Below, in pieces: positions 49,299 through 60,565 of a DNA stretch of 64,000 nucleotides (its first letter is position 1; each line of letters opens with the position of its first letter). Under the pieces are notes generated by a model. It made no database searches and was not told the origin of the DNA. It saw only the letters and a program-made list of their open reading frames with translations. This stretch comes from Pyxicephalus adspersus. Lineage: Eukaryota > Chordata > Amphibia > Anura > Pyxicephalidae. The position numbers and the translations under genes were made by a program. Where the stretch lies: positions 154,807,211 through 154,871,210 of the forward strand of contig NC_092859.1 of assembly GCF_032062135.1 (NCBI RefSeq). The letters run 5' to 3'.

Positions 49299-49594
49299 CA
49301 GTGTTTTTCAACCGCTGTTCCGCGGCACACTAGTGTGCCTTGAGAGATCTTCGGGTGTACCGTGGGAAATTATCCAATTTCAGTTAATTGGTCCCAAAAT
49401 GATTTATTTACTGCAAAAAATTTGTCTTCATTTGTCTATACCAGCGATGTATAGTGATAGGCAGAACCAAAAAAAACTCTTCCACTAGATGGCAGCAGGT
49501 AGCTAATTTACGTGTCTGACTTTTTGGTGGTGTTCCGTGGGATTTTTCTAATTGTAAAATATATGCCGCGACTAAGAAAGGTTGGGAAACACTG
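49299..49594. mobile_element. hAT-type MITE with perfect 8-bp target duplication
   Basis: Begins CAGTGTTTTTCAACCGC and ends GGTTGGGAAACACTG. TATTAGGT flanks both sides exactly (49291-49298 and 49595-49602). It is 296 bp with no coding capacity. CCACTAGATGGCAGCAGGT near 49485 resembles a CTCF core, which is common in such elements. Confidence 0.95.
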
Positions 49595-49730
49595 TATTAG
49601 GTTATTAGGGAGGAAACAGAAGGTGGGAGAGCTTTTAATGTATTAGGATATGAGATATAGAAGATACAGAACATAGCAAAAATACCAGCATGGCCGGGGT
49701 GCTTCAAAAAATTAACAAACTAAAAATTTC

Positions 49731-49795
49731 CTATTTAATATACAGCACTGCGTAATATGTTGGCGCTATATAAATACTGTTTATTAATAATAGAA
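49731..49795 (+). mobile_element. L2/CR1-like LINE 3' tail
   Basis: ATTTAATATACAGCACTGCG, ATGTTGGCGCTATATAAAT and ACTGTTTATTAATAATAG match the ends of the elements at 9497-10243. Only the last 65 bp are present. Confidence 0.85.
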
Positions 49796-51229
49796 ATAAT
49801 ATTACCAATAAATGCACAGCTTTGCATTAGCTGCTAAATGTTAAAAGCAATAAAATAGATTTCAATAGACTTTACAAGTATAGATTCCATGTATATATGT
49901 TGACTCTATGGGGAAATAATTACGAACAGACTATTTACTTCCACGTTAAGGAGACGAACAAAAAGGTCAGCAAATACCTTTTATTGCAATGAAAAGAAGA
50001 AAACCTGGAGTCATCTGACTTTTTCTGCAACAGTAGTGTTGCAAAACTATAACATTTCCTATTTATCATTTCCAGATTTGTTTTCCATGATGTTTTCTTT
50101 ATATTGGTTCATACACAGATAGAAAACAGGTGTAAAGCTTAGTGACTAATAGAGGGATCGGAAAAAATGACAGCGATGAATCCTAATAATGAGCCTGACC
50201 ATGCAATTATTGAGTCACCTATTAACTAGTCTAGTTTAATGTGGTCAATGAAATAGTATGACTTCCTGTTATGCCAGGCTTCACGAGTTCCCCATCACAG
50301 GGGGTCACTATGGGGGTCATTAGATCTGGCATTTAAACTGCTATGACTCAAAAGCATTTATGTACTTCATATGTAACTTACATAAAGTGTTCAGTAGGCT
50401 CTCAGCAACATTTTGCCACTGAGGATTTAGGTTCTCGAAGGCACCATTTTTACCCATTATACCAACTGGTGGAGGAGTCTACCACCTGCCTGATATTATT
50501 GCTCCCAGCTGCCCTACAACGTCTCAGGAACAATATCAGCTTCTCGCAAGCTCCCCCACACAACATAAATCTCCAAAGTTCAACACATCCTTCACTTTAT
50601 TAACATGGAAACACCACACCTTAGATGGATACTCTTTTAACCACTAACACGTACTGTCCTCGAGGGCCTAAAAAGGGCCACCTCAACTCCACACTCCCAT
50701 GCACCCTACTACTCCCTCCTGCCGCTTCTAAGGGAGTGCGGGTGGGAGCCTTCTCCTTCCCTGTCCCAGGGCTCACAGACCTCTCTTTTTCTGAACTTTC
50801 CCAATGATGTCACCATTCCTATCCTTTCAAATCCACCAAACCAAGCTCTCTCCCTCCTACTTTCATAACTCCTGCCCGCAAACATTACCAATTAACCTTC
50901 CTTCCCTCCCCTGGAGCTGGATGCTGGACCTCTGCCTACACTCCTTTTCACGTTTGGCCCATGGCTTTTGGAAATTATATATGTATTGATTTCTAGTAAA
51001 GTGGAAGTTCCTCTACTCCAATAGGCCACATCCCTGATTTTTTTAAAACATTGAAGAAAAAAAGGAATTAGGTTTTGGGACTTTTAAGACCAAATTATGT
51101 ACAAATAACACATAGCTTAAAACACTTTATTTCAATATCAAACATATAACAACCTAATTTCAACATAAAAGCATATCATAAAAACAGTATCTCCTGCACT
51201 AAACACCAAATCAGTGGGTTCCAGGTTGT

Positions 51230-51271
51230 CAATGCATTTCAGGGAATAAACAAAAAATCTGCTTCTTCAGG
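51230..51271 (-). repeat. Hammerhead-like hairpin motif
   Basis: On the minus strand: CCTGAAGAAGCAG, a long T-rich loop, CCCTGAAATGCATTG. CAG/CTG can pair. The distal palindrome is ATGCAT. AATAAA in the same sense lies at 51132-51127. Confidence 0.6.
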
Positions 51272-51599
51272 ACAGTTTCAGGAGATAAAATTGCCTACAT
51301 CAGGTCCAGCATCTCATGACTGGTAAGGTGTTTCAACAGTAAGCCAGTAACCAACGCATATGTCTCCAAATGAAATCCTATTAGTCCTCATTAATCCATG
51401 TGTATATAAGAAGAAAGCTTCCCAAGCAAGAAATAACAACAGATTTGAAGAACTTTATAAAAACCATTCAAACACTAGACAGCGTGGTCCCATCTAGTAA
51501 ACAACCACGCATGTCATGGGATGGGGAGGAGACCTCGCAGATGATGACATGCCGGTGGGCATCTCTGAGCAATATCAGTTACTTCATGGTCTATTAGAG

Positions 51600-51803
51600 A
51601 CCCTTAAAGACAGCTTCAGATGGAAGGTCATAGGGGAAATAAATGGTCATTGGGCATCTTTGCTACAAGTCTATGAAATTGTCTAGTTTAAAAAAAAAAG
51701 ATTTGGAACACTAGAAATGATGACAAATGACCATTGCTTTACCCTATGACCTTCCACCTGAAGGTCCCAAGCCTATTATTTAAAACTAGACTGTTTCATA
51801 GGT
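51600..51803. repeat. Two crossing inverted repeats (A-B-A'-B' order)
   Basis: Repeat A (about 51620-51655, GGAAGGTCATAGGGGAAA) is inverted at about 51724-51755. Repeat B (about 51671-51691, CTATGAAATTGTCTAGTTT) is inverted at about 51784-51803. The two pairs interlock rather than nest. Confidence 0.75.
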
Positions 51804-52581
51804 TTGGCACCTTTATAAATGTGGGCAATGTAAAACAAGTACATTACAAAGCCATTTCTATTGGATACATACAAGTAAGCCCAGACCCTGCTTACTGGTT
51901 TTACCTACCTTAACGTCATACTTTCAGTTGATGGAAGACATTGGCCAAGCATCTCAACATACTTGATGGAGCACTAAATGCACCCTTTGGAAACAGGGTA
52001 TGTAACAATATGTGCTCCACATTTATTTACTAACCAATTTAATTCCGATTAATGAACTCTTCTGAAAAATGAGAATGCCCTCTCATTTACAAAGAAAGCC
52101 TGCCAAACTATAAACATTTTCCATCACTGAAGAGTCTTGCTGTCAACATTAGCGCTTCCTGTTTCTGAAAAGTATTGGGACGTTCCTTAACTGCATTTTG
52201 GCTTCATATCCAGGGCTGTCCATAACATCTTGTGCTTATGTTTCCAAGGAAGAGAAAAAACATTTGAGGTTCACATGATCCAAAGTCAGCTGCCAAGCTG
52301 CAGTCTGGAGAGCTGAGCTTGATGTCAACATTGGGAAACATGTGGTTCATATCAAACAAAACCATGCGGCAGGTCTGAGCCATCCTTGTCATGGGCATTT
52401 TATTAGATCCTGCTTCAGTCTCCAAAATATAGGACACAGTACAAATAGCAGTGTCAATTTTATGGGTCTCTGAAAATGTTATGTGGCTCGTTACATGAAG
52501 GTTATGGTAATCCCTGGGCGCTGGTTAAAATTCTACTTGTTATCTCTAATTCTTGAAATTGTTATAACAGAAACTGGGAAA

Positions 52582-52583
<2 letters not shown>

Positions 52584-52619
<36 letters not shown>

Positions 52620-52628
52620 TCTCTCTCT
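52584..52628. repeat. (CT)n microsatellite
   Basis: About 45 bp of CT dinucleotides with two TTT interruptions toward the right. Confidence 0.93.
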
Positions 52629-53618
52629 TACATATATCATGACAAATTCATTTACTTTTAAAAATCAGAACCTCGTAAAGTGGTACTTAGGTCAAACTCA
52701 TGTAAAAATAATACATTTCTGTTTCCTGTTATTCTACAAATATGCTATATCCAAATGTCCAATTCTTTGTCCAAATGCCCACATGTCCAATTAGTCCTGA
52801 TACATCCCTTCTATCCTTTGCAGAGAACTGAATATCCCTAATGGCTGTGGCTACAATTTATGCTCCATTCAGAATGGGGTAACTATCCCATTGTGCTATA
52901 GAGAGCCGACACTACAAAAGGAACAGTTGCCAAGAATCTGGTATTCAGTTTACCCATTGGGTGCTCTATGTGATTACTAATGCCAGGTGGTCTTCAAATG
53001 GGTGGAGAAAGCTGATTTAGCTCTTTTTAAATCAGGAGATCTATTTCTAATCAGCATGTCCCATTGGTCAAATTTATTGTGCTGTTCAGATTGCTGCTAA
53101 AAATGAATACCAGCATCTGATAATATTCCTACTTCCTATAAAACTCAATGTGAATCAGAAAGCAATAAACTGAAGCTAAAGGCATCTCAAACCTCAAATA
53201 AATTCAGAAAGCACTTAAGCCTTAAATCCATAGATTGTAGTCTTAAAACCACTGGCACAGGTCCTAAACCTGTTACCTGTTTCAGTTGTGTTGTAGTCTT
53301 CCAGTCTTCATCTTCTTTATTCTACATTTTTTTGGTTACCAGGGATTTTAGAGTTACTTAATGACCTTTAACTAACCGGATCAGTGGTGTGCATCTTTAT
53401 TTGAACTTTAAACCATTTAACCTTCTGCTAGATTTAAAAAAAGCCTATTGCAGTCTCTGGTTTTATCAACAGAGAAGAAAGCACAACTACAAATAGTGCC
53501 GGCCTAATCCAAGTGGAGTCAAAAATGGTCAGGCAAAAATATCCAACCTGTCCATTCAAGACAAAGATATGCTGGACTAAAGCTAGCCATGCTCTATGTC
53601 AAGGTCTGTAATCTATGA

Positions 53619-54005
53619 CAGCGGTCCCCAACCACCGGGCCGCGGCCCACTACCGGTCCGCGGCGGTGTTTTCAGTGGGCCGCGAGTACATGATCCATTA
53701 TTAAAAACGAAGCGGCACCCAACCACCATCCGCGGACCGGAAGTGGTCCGCAGCGGTGTTTGTATGAGATGCCGGTAAATGTACACAGTAGTCTGTGTAC
53801 AAGCAATGCGAGCACATGACATGCAGCTCGATTGGCTGTCAGATGTCATGTGATCGCTTTGAAGCAGCAGAGGTGCACAGAGAGAAAAGAGAAGACGCCA
53901 GAGTATGTCTTCTCTTTTCTCTCTGTCCCCCCCCCCCCCCCCGTCCTCAGAGAAATTTCCTTCCGTGAAACCGGTCCCTGGGGCCAAAAAGGTTGGGGAC
54001 CACTG
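53619..54005. mobile_element. hAT-type MITE with perfect 8-bp target duplication
   Basis: Begins CAGCGGTCCCCAACC and ends GGTTGGGGACCACTG. ATCTATGA flanks both sides exactly (53611-53618 and 54006-54013). It is 387 bp and GC-rich, with a C run of about 15 near 53928. The 124-residue minus-strand open frame within it is incidental. Confidence 0.95.
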
Positions 54006-55229
54006 ATCTATGAGATGAAAACATTTATTGATTAAACAATGGCCAACACAAGTCCATTAATGATTCTAGTTTTGATCAATATTTGGTCTGAATACTGATT
54101 GAAAATTGATTAGTAAAGGTATTTTCCTTGTTTTAATGACAAATGTACCTACATGTTTAATGGATTGTGTGTGAGATCATTCTCTGGATTGTGTGTGAGA
54201 ATCATCCGATAGCTTCCCTCATGTTTGTTACTGGCCATGCTTGGAATGGAAGCACATGTGTCTTAGTGTGGTCCGTTGGAGTCTTTCCTTGCCTTGTGAG
54301 CTAAAGGACACAATGCACACTGGACTCCAAAAGTCAAAGCTGCCAATCTCTTCTCTCCTTTCAGCCCTTCTTAATTTCAGTGACAGTAGCTCATGACCAT
54401 GGAACCTCTTTAGTAAACTCCACCCCCATTGGTTATTTATCTTGCCCTCCACCCTGAATGACAGTGACTCCTGGTCACTGGTTGTTTTATCCATGCCCAC
54501 CATGACCACAACTTCCCCCATCCAGTCCACCACAGTTTGAGTGACTGGCTATCCAAATGTGTGTGTTATGCAAAGTGCAGTGGTTTGACCTTATCCATGG
54601 GTTTGTTGGTTTTGTGATTTTTATAACAAGATTGTCTTTTTCGAGGAATATTTTGCAATGTACTTTACATGCTACATGTCCATCTGGAAGGATCCCTGGG
54701 GACCTCTTCCCCTCTGCTTCCTAATTATTTTACATAATCAGGGAAAGGCACTTTGGTGTATGTCCTCTGGCTGTCATTCTGGAACATGGACCATCATCCT
54801 TAAGAGCAAGATTTTTTTTCGCTCTCCCTTTTCAAGAAAATTACAAAGGTGTTTTATGAAACACTGGACCTGGTATTCTATATACCTTCTCTAAACCACC
54901 AGCAAACCTTCTAACCTTCTGGGATATTTATACTGTTTGGACCTAGAACACCATGTGATCCAAAACTGGCTAACATTAATCCACAATAATAAGGGAAAAT
55001 ACCCACTTGAAAAAAGAAACGTTTTACTAAACTTCCTAAAGAAATCCTCAAGGTTCTTCATGAAAACCCTGAACCATTTTAAAGCTACTCTCCTCCACTT
55101 TCTATCTTAAGCCTATTCAATCCAAAAGTACATACCGCCTTTTCCTTCATATACCAGCCTTCCATACTCCATTATGGACGTATTACCCCATCAGCCTTTC
55201 AGTATCTCAACAACCATTATAATCGTACC

Positions 55230-55262
55230 CCTGAGGAAGCCGAACTGGCGAAATGCGACGGG
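55230..55262 (+). repeat. Hammerhead-like hairpin motif
   Basis: CCTGAGGAAGCC, a GAACT loop, GGCGAAATGCGACGGG. The GCC/GGC stem is perfect and GAAA intact. The distal palindrome is altered. AATAAA follows at 55407-55412. Confidence 0.7.
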
Positions 55263-56613
55263 ACACATATTTCATTGAAATGGTTAATTTCTTATATGCT
55301 AGAAGTGATCTGTATAGTTTCAATATCTGAACTCTGTGAACTATAAAAAGTTCAAGATATATATATGAATTATTTCTGTAATTATGTATGATGTTTAAGA
55401 ATAGAAATAAATAATTAATCTTATTTGCTAACTTAATCCCCATCTCTTTTCTACATATTCAAATATTCATTTTTGTGTATGTATTACCCCTTTCCCAGCC
55501 TGGGGGTAATTACATTCCATAGCTCTTGGGAGTCAGAGGAGCCAGCAGAGTCCTTCAGCTACCGGTTTCCATTGCTGATAGCAATAACCACTTGGTGATA
55601 CCCTCACTGATCATACGAGCATAATATTACCTTACAAACTAGTAAACAACAAAATGCATCAATCTGACCTATAATTCTACTCCAAAATTATAAACACATG
55701 AGTTATGCACAGAACATAGACTTCTGTTTCCTAAACATTTCACAAAATTGTGCAATAATATTCCTGACAAACCTTTCCAAAATTCTTTTTTAATCAAACT
55801 CCTCTTTCCGGGATGAATACATTTTCAGGGAAAGAGACAGCTGAAAGGACTCTAGGAAATGTTGTCATACTGCGTGTGCCCAGTGACAGTTTCTTAGGAA
55901 GACAAAGAGGTATAAACTGATGTATGGACCGGCAGATGACCGGGGAATGTTTTATTAGCTAAATAATATACAAACTTGTGTTGAAAACAAGACAAGTGGA
56001 ACGCATGGCCAAAAGGTTTAGCCAGTACAGTTGTTAGTTTATTGCAAAGAAATCTATTAATTAAATCTATTTGAGGAAATGAAGTAACTTCTAAGGAAAC
56101 AATTCTCAGACTTACGCAATTACATACTAGCTGGAGTGACCCGGCTTCAAGAACTACAAGACTTTTGTGGTGTCACCTATCCTACCTGCAACAGGTGAAA
56201 TTACAGAGGTTTTCGGACAGATTGTTTCAATAATATTGATTTGGAGGAATCAAAACTGCATTTTACCAGATGGACTTTTTCATCAGGTGAATAATTCACA
56301 TTCCGGAGACACTCTTCAGGAAAGTAAATTATCACTCTGCAAGGAATACTTCACTTAGCTTTATGAATTTGTGTGTTCAGTTTGAAAGAATGGCCCATCA
56401 TGTGCAGGGAAATCTATCAAAAACAAGATTTTTACACATTGCACATGATTGGATGTCAGCAAAGCAATGTAAGGTATCCCTTGCTGGGTGATAAATCACT
56501 TTACTGTCTCAAGAACTTATTTTTCTTTAGTAGATCAATGCAACTGTCATGTGAGGGAGACTGCAATGTTCGAGGCATGAGTATGCCAGAGAGACTACAT
56601 TGTTAGATGCAAT

Positions 56614-56840
56614 GGCCCTGATCTATTAAAGTTCTCCAAGGCTGGAGAGAAAACACTTTCATCAGTAAAGCTGGGTGATCCTGCAAATCTGGAATGGATT
56701 TCTAGGAAGAAGTCATTTGCAATTTGTTAGCAAATGTTTTCAATCCTGAACCAGATCCATTCCGGGTTAGCTGGATCGCCCAGCTTCACTGATGAAATTG
56801 TATCCTCTCCAGCCTTGGAGAGCTTTCATAAATCAGGGCC
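56614..56840. repeat. Palindromic MITE (P family), well-preserved
   Basis: Starts GGCCCTGATCTATTAAAG and ends GCTTTCATAAATCAGGGCC. CTCCAAGGCTGGAGAG and its inverse CTCTCCAGCCTTGGAG are both present. The halves pair along almost the full length. Confidence 0.92.
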
Positions 56841-56880
56841 ATTGGGTTGATTTACTAGGAGGAAATCATCCCAGGCTATT

Positions 56881-56933
56881 CACTTAATAAAGCTTTCCAA
56901 GGCTGGAGAGAAAACACTTTCATCAGTGAAGCT
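56881..56933 (+). repeat. Palindromic MITE (P family), one-arm fragment
   Basis: TTAATAAAGCTTTCCAAGGC to CATCAGTGAAGC repeats the outer left arm of the copy just upstream, without a right arm. Confidence 0.8.
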
Positions 56934-58039
56934 GATCCCAGGCTATTCACTTATCAAGGCAAATGATCTCTTTGCAAGGAATAATAAATTTGTGAATTTA
57001 CAATGAATACTTCATCATATGCAAAGAAATATATTAAAAAAAACATGTTTTTTCTTGCACATGGATAAATGGTCAGCAGAGCTTCATGCCATGGTCTTGA
57101 AAATACTTCATTTTGTGAACAGCCAAAATTATTTTATTAAATCGACCCCACTGCCATATGAAGAAGACTGCTATCTTAGACTGATGGCCCTGCTGGATAA
57201 ACTGCTAAAGTACTTTAGACAAACTACCATAATAAAAAGACCACTGGGCTATAGACATTGGGGAAACCCTATTTACATACACTGCCAAGTAAACTATTTA
57301 ATTAAAAGTATTGCTTTGTTGGAGAGATGGCTATGTTATACATGCTTTTAGAGAGACTGCTTATGTTATGAAACAAAACAAATTCTGGAATTTGGAAGAG
57401 CTATTCACACATAAATCAGTGTTAAAGCTCCCAACCTATGGGCTCTGATGGAAAATTTGGCCCAAAGTCCTCTTCCCATGAAACTCCGCTGATGGTCTTT
57501 TATCTCCAGATGTATGTACCCCAGTCCTAATTTTTGGCAAGACACCTGCCATTTGGGACAAGCTTATTGCATTTTCACATCATGATCCCCCTTCATATCA
57601 GAATCCTTCATTCACATCAGGACTTCTGTTAGCATGGATCAACACTGGGCCAGTCTTTTGGGTCACCCACATATGTAACTTCATCAGCCACTCACTGTTG
57701 TAAATGGAGATGGTAGCGGGGATCCCCTCTGTGGGCTCTATGGACAACAATGTGACCCCAGGACAGTCATATGGAGGGCCCCTTACATGCCCTCTGGAGT
57801 AAGCAGTTCAGTCTTGATTTCCCATAGCCATGTCTCTAACAAGCTCCAAGTCATGTTTGAGACACTGCTATGTAAAATGCTCTAGTATATTACACATTTA
57901 CCATGTTAGAAGCACTGCCATGCTGGGGAAAAGTCTATGCTTGGTAAAATGTGGGAGAACTGAAAGTTATTGAAATTGGTATGATGAGTTGATCACCTGC
58001 TTAGTTCAATAATTGCCTGCCATCTCTCCGCAGTATTGT

Positions 58040-58608
58040 AGCAATTCAAAATATGCAGAAAAAAAAGGGACTTAATTGGCACATGTATAAAATCAAATAA
58101 AAAAAAAAACATTTTATTGAGAAAATAATAACACCGATAAAAGATTATGCCATTGTCTTAACATATAAGATGGCACAAACATCATCGCTCATAAAATGGA
58201 CCATAGTATATCAAATGAATTACCAGCTAACAGTATAGCATCTCACAACATTAGAGTCTCGACGCGTTTCACGGTCAATGCTGCTTCATCAGGATAATAA
58301 CATTGAGAGATCTAGAATTGAATAAATACAATATAGTATACAATATTAGTTATTGTATATTATATTGTATTTATTCAAGTCTAGGTCTCTCAACATTGTG
58401 AGATGGTATACTGTTAGCTGTTAAACTATTTGATATACTACGGTCCAGTTTTTGAGCAATATAAATGTTCAGATGGTGCCGTCTTGCATGTTAATGGCAT
58501 AATCTTTTATTGGTGTTTTAATATTTTCTAAATAAAAAGTTTTTGTTATTTGTTTTTCTACATGTGCCAATTAAGTCCCCTTTCTTTCTGCATATTTTGA
58601 ATTGCTAA
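58040..58608. repeat. 570-bp fold-back element with one retained hammerhead-like motif
   Basis: The outer ends AGCAATTCAAAATATGCAG (58041) and CTGCATATTTTGAATTGCT (58606) are inverted copies. Pairing continues inward through CCAATTAAGTCCC and AATCTTTTAT blocks to an AT-rich centre near 58350. The left arm carries the motif at 58260-58292 (minus: CCTGATGAAGCAGC to GTGAAACGCGTC). In the right arm the corresponding stretch, between CTCTCAA and CATTGTGAGATGG near 58392, is missing. Confidence 0.88.
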
Positions 58609-60224
58609 AATGTGGGAGAAACTGTTAAAGTTTGGTATAACATGATAGGACCTTAATTCCTATACAGCTGGAGAATTACGGGTTGGGAAAAGAAAATCAC
58701 ACATAGTAGGATTCATAGTTCCACAGCAGTTGTAGAGTATTATGTTAGGTTCAGCATAATCATATACAACAGTAACAACTGTGTGTAGCTAACATTTCCA
58801 TCCCATTGCTACTATCTGTAATATTCCTATAAATCTTGAAGCTGGCTGCTCTTCCGCACAGGTGTGGACAAGCAGAGCGAACGCTTGTACTTGTGAACCT
58901 GCAACTACATTTGAGATTTCTGTGACCTCTCCCGCCTGCCAGTAATAATCTGCAAACCATTGCAGTGCTATGAACTCTTCCTTCTGCCGCATTCTGATTC
59001 CATATACTGCTGCCAGACGCGAGGCGTAACATTTATCTTGGGATGAAAAGAAAGCTCAGAAGTATTTTGATTCATATTATCAATGTGTTTAGAAGGCTAT
59101 TCTGCATTTACACAAATACCAAATCTATCGGTGTGGTCCATGTACAGTCACCTAGAAATATAAATACACCATATGGAAATCTGTGGGGTTTGTTTCCATT
59201 TTTAGAAAAAGCTAACACTGGATATTCAAATGTTGCCTAGATAAAATGCTTGGATAAAACTGTCACGTACAATTATTGGGAATGCTGATTTATCATGTGC
59301 AAAATAAGGTATTCCTCTACATTTGCTACCAATTCAAGTCCAGGAATTTCGAATCAGGAGTTCCAGATTAGGTGCCAATAATATGAACTCCCTAGAAAGT
59401 ATGCTACTTGAACCCTTCATACTGTAACCTCAGATATCTCTGAACTGGTGGAAGGCTATGAATACCATGGAGGTTCCAAATGTGGAATAGATGTAAATGA
59501 ATGCTAATCTGTCCAAGTCTAACACTGGGCCAACATTTAACACAAGAGCTAACTGTTTGGATTAGGGAATCCCCAGAACTTCATTGCAGGTAACATTTGG
59601 TGGTAAAGTGAATGTTTCTACAATAAGAAAGAGAGCCAACTTCACCGGCATGGGAAGTATGCCAAGAAAAAGCCTTGATCTCCAAAAGAACGTTGAAACA
59701 AGGCTACTAGTTTGCTATTAAAATTAAAGGAAAAGACTAGACCTTCTTGTACTGTGGACTGAGGAATTAAAGATACAATTGGCTGCAGTAGCAGTATTAT
59801 CTCCCTATCATAATATTATTGATTGTCATGATCCTAGTTGAAAAATCATTCCCCATCTTCGGGACTACTGTGATAGTTCTTCCTAGAGCTAGAGCTAAGA
59901 GCTCAACTTCCTAGAAGGGGCCATCTCTGGAGTGAACTTTGGTGTCACTGTTCCCTTTATAGATGCTTCCAGTAATTCCATTGGAATAGATACAGAATGT
60001 ACTCCGAGAGAGTAAAGCAACATTATAGAACAGACTGTTCCTTTAGATATGGATTTAGGAGGGCTATTATCTACTTGGTGGAACCATTGATTCATTGTGG
60101 AGGTCATATAAAAATACCAATACCAATGATCATTGTCTGGATTAAGCTGTGGTTTACACTTGCCATATCAAACATCAAATTTAACATATCCCTTCTATAC
60201 AACATTTATAAAATTGTAGCTTAC

Positions 60225-60392
60225 CTTGATCGGGGAGTACCATTTCCTGGAAGCATTTGACTTGCCATAGCCAGTGTTGAGAATTTTGGGTGATGGAAAC
60301 TCATATTCCTGCTCTGGCATCTTCACTTTTGCATTCTTTGCTTTCTCCAGCTTAGCTCCTTCTTCTGTAGACCCTTTCTCCCCCCAGCGTAC
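60225..60392 (-). CDS. ANTXR1: ANTXR1 internal coding exon (start of cytoplasmic Ant_C region)
   Basis: This exon encodes 56 residues of the cytoplasmic tail of anthrax toxin receptor 1 (TEM8), a single-pass membrane protein that binds extracellular matrix through a vWA domain and connects to the cytoskeleton through its tail. The frame starts [20 protein letters not shown], the hallmark opening of the Ant_C domain shared by ANTXR1 and ANTXR2, and ends KWYSPIK. The segment [10 protein letters not shown] favours ANTXR1 over ANTXR2. On the minus strand the acceptor is ttgctgcag at 60401-60393 and the donor is AAG/gtaag with gt at 60224-60223. The length is 168 bp, so both ends are phase 0. The middle (about residues 34-48) differs from what I remember of mammals, as expected for a less constrained linker. 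The frame stays open upstream into intron to about 60668, but that part has no family similarity and lies before the splice acceptor. The identity rests on motif recognition, not a database search. Confidence 0.93.
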
Positions 60393-60565
60393 CTGCAGCA
60401 ATGAAATAAACAGTGTTAGATTCCTATTTTGACAATGTTTTGTGGTACTTTTCATAAGACTTATTTTCGGACTCTGAACATATCTACACTCTGCATTGGT
60501 TGCAATTGTACATTGGTCAAAATACAAACGTATATATTGTATAATGTTTAATATGTATATATATA

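Larger units (their letters stand above)
45170..60224 (-). other. ANTXR1: ANTXR1 intron between the two internal exons
   Basis: A 15,055-bp intron bounded by gtaag (60224-60220) and acattttcag (45179-45170). It contains a palindromic MITE and an adjoining S element with a perfect hairpin (45614-46118), a CpG-rich MITE (47391-47649), two hAT MITEs (49299-49594, 53619-54005), a LINE tail (49731-49795), crossing inverted repeats (51600-51803), a CT microsatellite (52584-52628), hammerhead-like motifs (51230, 55230, 58260) and a 570-bp fold-back (58040-58608). I see nothing recognisable in 46120-47390, 47650-49290, 54020-55220, 55270-56610, 56940-58030 or 58610-60220. Confidence 0.9.

Noticed and set aside
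53613..53987. 124-residue minus-strand frame
   Set aside because: It lies within a GC-rich hAT MITE with exact target duplication. GC-rich repeats have few stops by chance.
1426..58292. Calling the recurrent motif a proven hammerhead ribozyme
   Set aside because: The extra base before stem II and the CpG-decay explanation for distal changes prevent a firm call, so it is kept as a finding only.
26788..60392. ANTXR2 instead of ANTXR1
   Set aside because: [20 protein letters not shown] and RPQPGD fit ANTXR1. ANTXR2 differs at these places by memory and lacks such a long proline tail.
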